Part shown: positions 1 through 6,300 of the stretch, in pieces
Numbering within the stretch: position 1 is the first letter of the stretch
How the letters are laid out: each line of letters opens with the position of its first letter
DNA from: CAKVLG01 sp045637805
Lineage (GTDB): Bacteria > Bacillota > Clostridia > Christensenellales > UBA1242
DNA length: 7,295 nucleotides
Assembly (NCBI GenBank): GCA_045637805.1
Contig: JAZUAE010000024.1
Coordinates: forward strand, 1 to 7,295
Direction of reading: 5' to 3'
The notes under the pieces: model-generated
Told to the model about the DNA's origin: nothing
Databases searched by the model: none
Seen by the model: only the letters and a program-made list of their open reading frames with translations
Made by a program: the position numbers and the translations under genes

Positions 1-1
1 A

Positions 2-175
2 ATAGGGTATTATAAAGATATTAACTTGTCAACATACGCATTTGAAGGTTATAATACAAATGTTACAGTTTATATAAGTTACATTTATAATTTATCAGAT
101 AATGAAAGAACTGCATATAAAGCACGTTTTTACACAATTCAAAAAACTAGAAACTGGATATTCATTTTTAATTAA
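2..175 (+). CDS. C-terminal end of an unidentified protein (5' end outside window)
   Basis: The frame starting at base 2 is open for 57 codons and ends in TAA at 173-175; the other two forward frames stop almost at once. The visible tail is rich in Tyr, Asn, Ile and Thr, with alternating hydrophobic/polar stretches (for example VTVYISYIYNLS, and RFYTIQKTRNWIFIFN at the very end). This fits the last beta strands of a small soluble or extracytoplasmic domain, but I do not recognise the family. There are no membrane segments or catalytic motifs. It lies 12 bases before the nucleotidyltransferase start, and its stop codon abuts that gene's ribosome binding site, so the two are probably co-transcribed. 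The start, full length and function cannot be told from this window. Confidence 0.6.
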   Translation: MGYYKDINLSTYAFEGYNTNVTVYISYIYNLSDNERTAYKARFYTIQKTRNWIFIFN

Positions 176-187
176 AGGAGAATATGT

Positions 188-1582
188 ATGGTAGTATCCG
201 AAGATTTAAAATTATTAGCAGAAAAGTTTAAAAAAGCTGGTAAAAAGCTTTATATTGTTGGTGGATATGTTAGAAACGAATTATTAGAAATACCGCATTA
301 TTTAAACACTGATATTGATATTTGTTCGTCCGCAAAACCTGATGAAATACAAAAAATTATAGGTAGTAAATTTAAAGCAGAAATAAAAGATCAAACACTT
401 GGTGTGGTTGATATTTTCGGTGAGCAAAAATATGAATATTCAACATTTAGAGAAGAAGAATATTGTCTAAATGGCGAACATAGGCCAAATTTTGTAAATT
501 TAATATCAGATATTAAAATAGACGCAAAGAGAAGAGATTTTACGGTAAATTGTATTTATTATGACATTAGCGATGAAAATTTTATAGATTTTTATGATGG
601 AATTAAGGATTTAAAAGATGGAGTTATAAAGGCTATTGAAACACCTGAGTATGTTTTTAAAAACGATGCATTAAGAATTCTAAGAATGGTTAGACATGCT
701 TGCTCTTTAGGCTTTGATATAGATCCACAAACGGTTTTAACTGCAAGTGATAATGTTTATAAAATGAAATATTTAACAAAAGATAAAATAAGAGACGAAA
801 TTGATAAAATTTTAGTTTGTGATACATTTTATCCTATGTTGGATTATGTTAAGAAATCTCATTCTAGAGCTTTATTGTTAATGGGAGAAATGGGAATGTT
901 AAAATATATTTTCCCAGCCATTGAAAATATTAGGTTATCTGATCAAAAAGATAAGAAAGAGAATTTATATAATCATTTACTAAAAACATATGAATTATCA
1001 TCACCACAAATACGTTTGTCTACATTATTTCACGATATAGGAAAGTTTTATTCAAAGGAAAAATATAAAAACTTTTGGGCAAATGAAGAGTATTTGAAAT
1101 ATTATATAGATTTAAATTTGGGAACAGAAAAGGGTTTAGGGTATAGTAAAAAAATAACTGATAGAGTAAAGAGAATAATACTTGGTCAAAATTTTAATAA
1201 ATATTGTTTAGAAAGTAAATATAATGTAAGAAGATTTATAATAGAAAATAAGGAAGTTATAAATCAGATTATAGAATTGTTAAACAACCGTGTTTTAGTT
1301 GAAACAAATTTGAATAAAAGAAGTCGAGTAGCAGCTGTTTTACAAAAAGAATATGATTATATGAATAAAAACAATATTCCGTTTAGTGTAAAAGAGTTAA
1401 ATATTAATGGTGACGACATAATAGATAATTTTGAAAATATAAAAGTAGAAAAAATAGGACTTATACTAAACAAATTGTTTGATATATGTGTAAAAAATGC
1501 AAATAAAAATCAAAAATCAACACTGCTAAACCAAACAAGAAGAATTATAATGAGAGATGAAACTTTTTTCTTGGAGGATTAA
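188..1582 (+). CDS. cca: tRNA CCA-adding-type nucleotidyltransferase with HD domain (464 aa)
   Basis: This is a class II polymerase-beta-superfamily nucleotidyltransferase, the family that adds or repairs the 3' CCA of tRNA in the cytoplasm using CTP and ATP. Family motifs appear in order. GGYVRN (residues 25-30) is the nucleotide-binding GG turn. DID (42-44) holds the metal-binding carboxylates. RRDFTVN (115-121) is motif B. DALRILRMVRHACSLGF (160-176) is the RxxR...LGF segment, and IRDEIDKIL (201-209) is the ERxxxE-like motif. Residues 255-345 form an HD-type domain with YNHLL (261-265) and HDIGK (282-286), but the later metal-binding histidines seem absent. The length suits the HD-containing group. 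ATG 188 is chosen over the out-of-frame ATG at 184 because it opens the long frame, with GGAG at 177-180 seven bases upstream. Leucine is mostly TTA. Assignment to the family is firm. Whether it adds CCA, only A, or acts as a poly(A) polymerase cannot be settled by eye, so the symbol is a best guess. Confidence 0.9.
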   Translation: MVVSEDLKLLAEKFKKAGKKLYIVGGYVRNELLEIPHYLNTDIDICSSAKPDEIQKIIGSKFKAEIKDQTLGVVDIFGEQKYEYSTFREEEYCLNGEHRPNFVNLISDIKIDAKRRDFTVNCIYYDISDENFIDFYDGIKDLKDGVIKAIETPEYVFKNDALRILRMVRHACSLGFDIDPQTVLTASDNVYKMKYLTKDKIRDEIDKILVCDTFYPMLDYVKKSHSRALLLMGEMGMLKYIFPAIENIRLSDQKDKKENLYNHLLKTYELSSPQIRLSTLFHDIGKFYSKEKYKNFWANEEYLKYYIDLNLGTEKGLGYSKKITDRVKRIILGQNFNKYCLESKYNVRRFIIENKEVINQIIELLNNRVLVETNLNKRSRVAAVLQKEYDYMNKNNIPFSVKELNINGDDIIDNFENIKVEKIGLILNKLFDICVKNANKNQKSTLLNQTRRIIMRDETFFLED

Positions 1583-1583
1583 T

Positions 1584-1715
1584 ATGTGGATAGTTGCTTT
1601 TGTAAGTTTTAGCGTCTCTATATTTTTATTAAAATATATGACCATAAGCAATCAAAAGAAAAAATACTATCAAGCTGAAGATAAAAATTTAAAAATATTT
1701 AAAGTAAAGGAGTAA
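1584..1715 (+). CDS. 43-residue single-pass membrane microprotein, function unknown
   Basis: This small frame begins ATG at 1584, one base after the nucleotidyltransferase stop, with a strong GGAGG at 1573-1577 six bases ahead (inside the last codons of the upstream gene). The product starts MWIVAFVSFSVSIFLLKYM: residues 2-19 form one hydrophobic helix, and the rest is highly charged and Lys-rich, ending FKVKE. By the positive-inside rule the C-terminus should be cytoplasmic. The ribosome binding site, tight coupling and clean membrane-then-charged layout argue for a real gene. I do not recognise a family. Its TAA (1713-1715) lies inside the stem of the downstream hairpin, so ribosomes finishing this gene would cover the terminator. 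It is probably translationally coupled to the nucleotidyltransferase. Confidence 0.65.
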   Translation: MWIVAFVSFSVSIFLLKYMTISNQKKKYYQAEDKNLKIFKVKE

Positions 1716-1730
1716 ATTTTACTCCTTTTA
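1706..1730 (+). terminator. Hairpin terminator ending the nucleotidyltransferase operon
   Basis: AAAGGAGT (1706-1713) pairs perfectly with ACTCCTTT (1721-1728) around a 7-base AT loop; two or three further A-T pairs can close the loop. The downstream side is U-rich (TTTTATTTAT) but not a long pure T-run, so termination may be partial. The inverted repeat includes the stop codon of the 43-residue gene. Confidence 0.6.
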
Positions 1731-1732
1731 TT

Positions 1733-1738
1733 TATAAT
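1733..1738 (+). promoter_or_regulatory. Candidate -10 box for the VanW gene
   Basis: A perfect TATAAT lies between the operon terminator and the VanW start. It would place the transcription start near 1745, giving a leader of only about 20 bases. No convincing -35 is seen at the usual distance, which falls in the terminator hairpin (GAGTAA). In DNA this AT-rich the hexamer could occur by chance. Confidence 0.25.
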
Positions 1739-1765
1739 AAAAATTTTGTTACACATACTATAAAT

Positions 1766-3025
1766 ATGAAAAAAATGACAAAATATTTCAAAATTATATC
1801 TTTTTGTTGTTTGTTTGTATTTTTTTTGTGTGGGTTTTTTTTTAATAAAAACACAAAAAGTTTAAATATATTTAAAGTTAATGCTTTTCAAAATGAAAAG
1901 TATGTTTTTGAAATAAATAGTTTAAAATCACAAACTATAAATGACTCTACATTTTCTTCTTTAAGAAAAGTTAATATAAACAAGGAAATAAAAGAAAAAA
2001 TTGATTTTTATAATAAATTACTAAAAATGGGTTTTAGAGAAGAACAGGCTGTAAAATACTTGTTTCCAGATGTTTATGAGGTGGTAGAAAAAACCGCAAA
2101 AAGAGTTGAAAAATGTGCAAAAGATGCCGTAATTAAGATTGTAGATAATAGTTGTAAAATTTTAATAGAGCCTGAAGAGGATGGCGTTAAAATGGATAAA
2201 AATGCACTATATAGTAAGATTTTATACAACAAACTTAATAAAAATGAAAAAAATCTTATAATTCAAACAACAAAAATAATTCCAAAAGAAAGTTGTGTTG
2301 ATTTGATGGCAAAAACAGTGAAAAGAGGGGAATTTAAAACTTATTTTGGAAGTAGCAAAGAAGAAAGAAAGGAAAATATAAAATTAGCAATAAAAACTAT
2401 TGATGGTACCGTTTTAAAACCAGGAGAAGAGTTTAGTTTTAATAATAAAACAGGTGAAAGAAGTGAAAAAAACGGATACAAAAAAGCTAATGTAATTTCA
2501 GGTGGAATATATATAGAGTCGACAGGTGGTGGTGTGTGTCAAGTAAGTACAACGCTATATAATGCTTGTTTACGTGCAGGTCTTGAAATTACAGAAATTC
2601 ACCCACATAGTCTATCTGTTGGCTATGTGGATCCTGGGTTTGATGCCATGGTAAACATGGGTAGTAGTGATTTTAGATTTAAAAACAGCACAGATGAAGA
2701 TGTTATTATTACTGCAAGTTGTGTAGATGATTATTGTAGATTTGTTATTTATGGAAAGCCGATGCCTTATACAATAAAAACACGCAGTGTTGTATTAGAA
2801 GAAATAGAACCATCTATTGTTTTTACAGAAGATATAGACAAATATGGTAAAGATGGAAGGGTGTATAGCAACAATGAAACGATGGTTTTTCCAAAAAAAG
2901 GAATTAAAGCAGAGGGGTATATAGATATATATAACAAGGACGGAATCTTAACTGTGACGCGACGAGAGCGAAAAGTGACATATAAACCAATAAATCAGGT
3001 GGTATTTTCTAGTAAAAAATCGTGA
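1766..3025 (+). CDS. Membrane-anchored VanW-family protein (419 aa)
   Basis: Residues 1-8 are Lys-rich and residues 9-26 are strongly hydrophobic: an uncleaved anchor or signal peptide, so the body is probably outside the membrane. Residues about 115-185 resemble the PG_binding_4-type domain often found before VanW (IEPEEDGVKMDKNAL at 134-148). Residues about 188-330 are a clear VanW domain: YFGSS..ER..NI, LKPGEEFSFNNKTGER (217-232), GGGVCQVSTTLYNA (254-267) and HPHSLSVGYVDPGFDA (279-294). Residues about 335-415 are beta-rich and G5-like, a common partner in this family. VanW proteins accompany some vancomycin-resistance clusters but are widespread and mostly of unknown biochemistry; no van resistance genes are nearby, so no resistance claim is made. 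No Shine-Dalgarno sequence precedes ATG 1766 or the alternative ATG 1775. Two T-runs (8 and 9 bases) lie in the anchor codons. The stop is TGA, followed by a strong terminator. It is probably a single-gene transcript. Confidence 0.88.
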   Translation: MKKMTKYFKIISFCCLFVFFLCGFFFNKNTKSLNIFKVNAFQNEKYVFEINSLKSQTINDSTFSSLRKVNINKEIKEKIDFYNKLLKMGFREEQAVKYLFPDVYEVVEKTAKRVEKCAKDAVIKIVDNSCKILIEPEEDGVKMDKNALYSKILYNKLNKNEKNLIIQTTKIIPKESCVDLMAKTVKRGEFKTYFGSSKEERKENIKLAIKTIDGTVLKPGEEFSFNNKTGERSEKNGYKKANVISGGIYIESTGGGVCQVSTTLYNACLRAGLEITEIHPHSLSVGYVDPGFDAMVNMGSSDFRFKNSTDEDVIITASCVDDYCRFVIYGKPMPYTIKTRSVVLEEIEPSIVFTEDIDKYGKDGRVYSNNETMVFPKKGIKAEGYIDIYNKDGILTVTRRERKVTYKPINQVVFSSKKS

Positions 3026-3060
3026 AATTTAAATTATAAAAATATAACAAAAACAAAATT

Positions 3061-3094
3061 TAATATATACCTATGGGTATATATTATTTTTTTT
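3061..3094 (+). terminator. Strong intrinsic terminator after the VanW gene
   Basis: TAATATATACC (3061-3071) pairs perfectly with GGTATATATTA (3076-3086) around a 4-base TATG loop. This 11-bp stem is followed directly by eight T's (3087-3094). It starts 35 bases after the VanW stop and separates that gene from the giant surface-protein gene. The sequence just upstream is A-rich, so weak activity in the opposite direction is possible. Confidence 0.85.
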
Positions 3095-3111
3095 AAAGTG
3101 CCTTATTTTAG

Positions 3112-3141
3112 TTGACAAGAATAGGTAAAAAATGTTATTTT
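3112..3141 (+). promoter_or_regulatory. Candidate sigma-A-type promoter for the giant surface-protein gene
   Basis: A perfect -35 TTGACA (3112-3117) lies 18 bases after the VanW terminator. The best -10 at usable spacing is TATTTT (3136-3141), 18 bases away and preceded by an extended-10 TG (3133-3134). A better TATAAA at 3144-3149 is too far (26 bases). If used, transcription would start near 3148 and give a leader of about 215 bases, which holds the hairpins and repeats listed below. The -35 is convincing; the -10 is weak. Confidence 0.45.
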
Positions 3142-3197
3142 CTTATAAATAGAATATCATATAAAAGTGGTGTTCTATTTTAGTTAAACATGAAGGG

Positions 3198-3235
3198 GTG
3201 AAAAACGTATAAAAAGGTGAAGTTTTTCACTTTTT
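3198..3235 (+). promoter_or_regulatory. Leader hairpins, possible attenuator
   Basis: GTGAAAAAC (3198-3206) can pair perfectly with GTTTTTCAC (3222-3230), followed by five T's (3231-3235), which is a terminator-like shape. A competing hairpin uses the same 3' arm: GTGAA (3217-3221) with TTCAC (3226-3230) around a 4-base loop, extended by A-rich/T-rich arms. The two structures exclude each other. This is what an attenuator would look like, but the low complexity (A and T runs) makes chance pairing plausible. Confidence 0.35.
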
Positions 3236-3246
3236 GTGTTAACAAA

Positions 3247-3277
3247 TTGCGGTTTTTGGTGTGTTTTTGCGGTTTTT
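3247..3277 (+). repeat. 11-base direct repeat at a 20-base period in the leader
   Basis: TTGCGGTTTTT occurs at 3247-3257 and again, identical, at 3267-3277. Starts are exactly 20 bases apart, close to two helical turns, and the spacer (GGTGTG at 3258-3263) is G-rich for this region. It could be a tandem binding site for a regulator on the DNA, or paired sites on the leader RNA. No known operator is recognised. Confidence 0.4.
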
Positions 3278-3309
3278 AAACTGACAAAATAGGCTAAACT
3301 TCGCATTTT

Positions 3310-3315
3310 TATAAT
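3310..3315 (+). promoter_or_regulatory. Candidate proximal -10 box for the giant gene
   Basis: A perfect TATAAT lies 47 bases before the start codon and would give a leader of about 40 bases. The nearest -35-like box, CTGACA (3281-3286), is 23 bases away, too far for a standard promoter, so an activator would be needed if it is real. It could be a second start used instead of, or together with, the distal promoter. Confidence 0.3.
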
Positions 3316-3349
3316 TAAATAAATATAAAGCAGGCAGAAAAAACTAAAT

Positions 3350-3357
3350 AAAGGTGG
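3350..3357 (+). promoter_or_regulatory. Ribosome binding site of the giant gene
   Basis: AAAGGTGG lies five bases before ATG 3363. An in-frame TAA at 3345-3347 rules out any longer frame, so this site fixes the start. Confidence 0.75.
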
Positions 3358-3362
3358 TATTT

Positions 3363-6300
3363 ATGGAAGAGGCACAATACAAACAAAATGATATAGGAGA
3401 AATTAATGTTAGTACGACACCAGGAAAAAAGAAAGCTAATTTTAAAACTATCATGCTTTTTGCGTTTAGCATAATTTTCTTAATTGCCGCAGTTTTGACT
3501 CCGATTTTGGTTTTAACATCAAAAGGCAAAGATAATTATGTTGAAGAGGAAATTGGTGACTGGTTACTTATCTATAACGCAAATGCGGTAGAAAAGACAT
3601 ATAGCATTGTACAATACCTAGGTACAGGTGGGGACAACAATGAAATTGAAATCCCAAGTGAGATTAATGGTATTCCTGTAAAATTTATTTTAGCTAATGC
3701 GTTTAATGCAAACAAAAATGATGCACTTTCTGAAATTAAGAAAATTACTTTTGCTGAAAACTCACAAATTGTTGGTATTGGTAATAATGCGTTTGACTCG
3801 TGTGGTGAAATTGTTGAGATGAGATTGCCTGACTCTGTTAAGAGTGTAGGTTCATATGCTTTCAATAATTGTGGAAAATTAAGCACACTTGTTGTTGGTA
3901 ACGCGTATGGGTTTGTTTTTGGTGAAAACGCACTTAGAGGGACAGATAGTTTAAAAACCCTTGAAATTGCAAGAGTGTATGATGATTTAGGACAAGATGG
4001 AGATCTTGGCAATATTGGTTCTTTAAAAACAAATGACAACAGCTTAAATCTTGTACTTGGTGATACTATTACTGGTATCGGATCTGGTTTTGTTGCAAAT
4101 GGCGTAAAAGAACTTTCTGTATTCAATTATGAAAACTTACAAGTTGACTCAAATAAGTTTACAGAACTTGAAACGCTTAATATTCAACAATATGGCAACA
4201 ATAATGAGTTGACAAAAGAGTTTATGTCTAAATTTGATGGTGCCTCAAATTTAAAAACAATAAACATCGTAAGTGAAGGAATTAATAGAGTAGGTATTGA
4301 CTCTTTAAAATATTTTACAAACCTTGAAACTTTTACTGCTTTTGACGGAACTGCTTTTGATATAAATATGTGGCTCTTTGATGAAAATGCAACAGCTGAA
4401 GATTTAAAAGTTGTTGTTAAAGCAAAGAAAAGCAATATTAACTCTGGTTACGCTGTAACATTCTTTACTGGCAGTGGAACAAATAATGTAATCAAAAATC
4501 AAATGTTAGACAATTTCTATACCGATAGTGATGTAGCAATTACAACTTTAAATATTGAAGATTCCATAGCTACTTTTGATAGTGGTGCACAATTTGGTGG
4601 GGATTTTGCAATTAAGTATTTAAATTTTGATAAAAATGGAATATATGCAGATGGATTTTTCCCAATAACATCAGGAAGTCATGCTTTGTTTGCAAACCAT
4701 GGTGAGGGGTTAATTGTAACTGGTCCAGAAAGTTATTCATCATCTATTTTTAAATTATTTAATACGCCATTTGGTAAAGGATCATCAAACGAAAGTGCGT
4801 TTTATAAACGTTTGTCGTATAATGGAAATGTAGAACTTGGTGCTGTGGTAGTTAAAATAGAAAACTCTGGACTCAATGGACAAATTATTGCTGAAACAAC
4901 TGGAAGATTTGTACAGGTTCCTGTTAATGAAAAAGTTTCAAATTATATTATTAGAAATACAAATTTATCTAGTGATGTTGTGAACGATGCAAGATTTGTA
5001 TATTTTGATACGGCAATCTTTAACGGAACAGAGTTTGTTTCTATTGCTTCAAGCGAATTCTACTTTACAATGACTAATGATGAAAGTAAACATGGAAAGT
5101 TAGAAGGAAATAAAATTTACATTTATCAAAACAATGAGATAGATGTGGAAACCGAGGATTTTTATAAAGTATATTTCAGATATTTAGCTGGACAAACAAA
5201 TATTAATATAAATTACTTCGGTTCGATGCTTGGCGATAATTCAACATATGAAATATTGTCTGAAACATCAGTTATATCACCTGACACATATGATATATAT
5301 GAGATTAATTTCGCAAAAACCGGATATGTGTTAAATATTGATAAAACAATTTCTGAAAATTCTGAGTTTGGAAATGATATTTTTAAAGAAAATGGAAAGT
5401 TGTATTTAGACATAAATCCGACTACCTTTGTTAATGGATCAAATGTTGACCTTTATTTTGATAGAGAGGTTTATACTGTAAATTTTGATGCTAATGGTGG
5501 AAATGTTATAACAAACACAATTTATGTTCAATTTGGAAATAAATATGGTGCGTTTAATACAACAGGTGCGAATTTTGAAACAACAATTAATAATCTTCCT
5601 CTACCAGATGAAAGAACAGGTTTCACGTTTAATGGCTGGTATCTAGGCGAAACAAAAATAACAAAAGACACACAAGTCGTAAATTCTGCTGGAAATATTA
5701 CTCTTGTTGCAAATTGGATAGAACATAAATATACAATTGTTTTTATTGATGCGCTTAATAATACAAGAGAAGAAAAGACAATAGAATATACAGCAACAAT
5801 ATATGTAGGAAAAAATCCTGAAGATGTTGTTGGTTACACGTTTGGTGGTTGGTATATTGACGAGAAAGACGCGTCTATAAAATATTTTGAGGGGGATACT
5901 CTCACTCAATTAAATCATGAAGATGGTGGAGTAACAACCATCACGGCTGAATGGATAATCGATAAATATGCTATCACTTTTAACGCTGGTGAAGGTTTTA
6001 TTAACGATGGTAGTGAAAATGTAACAAAAACAATAAATGTTTCTTTCACAACTAAAATTGAAAGTGTTTCAGCTGTAAGAACAGGTTATACGTTTAAAGG
6101 TTGGAAAATCGCTGAAGAAGGTAAAGATTATAGTTTTGTGCCATCAACAGATGGAAATCCATCACCTGAATATTTATTTAAAACTATCGGAGCAACTGAG
6201 GGCGCTGTTGAGTTTAAAGCTATTTGGGAAGCAAACAAATACAAGGTAACATTTGATGTTAATGGAGGAAACGAAACATATAGTGATGTCGATGTAACAT

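Larger units (their letters stand above)
3104..3302 (+). repeat. Three diverged copies of a promoter-like motif upstream of the giant gene
   Basis: Copy 1 (3104-3132) and copy 2 (3176-3205) share an identical TATTTTAGTT, then a GACA/AACA core, then GGT and an A-run. Copy 3 (about 3273-3302) keeps the core as CTGACAAAATAGGCTAAA, close to TTGACAAGAATAGGTAAA in copy 1. The (G/A)ACA cores begin at 3114, 3187 and 3283. Each copy is followed by a TATAA(A/T) hexamer (3144, 3208 and 3310). This looks like a multiplied promoter or operator unit. The similarity is visible by eye, but its significance in AT-rich DNA has not been tested. Confidence 0.4.

Noticed and set aside
184..231. Alternative start ATG at 184 for the nucleotidyltransferase
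   Set aside because: It is in another frame and stops after about 15 codons. ATG 188 opens the long frame with a well-placed ribosome binding site.
1766..3025. Vancomycin-resistance gene cluster
   Set aside because: Only the VanW domain is present. No vanHAX ligase/dehydrogenase/dipeptidase or vanRS-type genes are in the window, and VanW-domain proteins are common outside resistance clusters.
3023..3120. TGA read as Trp (mycoplasma code), extending the VanW protein
   Set aside because: Extension would run through the strong terminator at 3061-3094 and soon hit TAG. All genes use TGG for Trp and none needs TGA.
3344..5909. Open frames on the minus strand at 3344-3529, 3572-4126, 4184-4435, 5213-5413 and 5643-5909
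   Set aside because: All lie opposite the 1311-codon plus-strand frame (the first overlaps its start). The translations show no recognisable domains and have the Phe/Ser/Leu-rich look of antisense AT-rich coding DNA. The plus-strand frame has clear domain content throughout.
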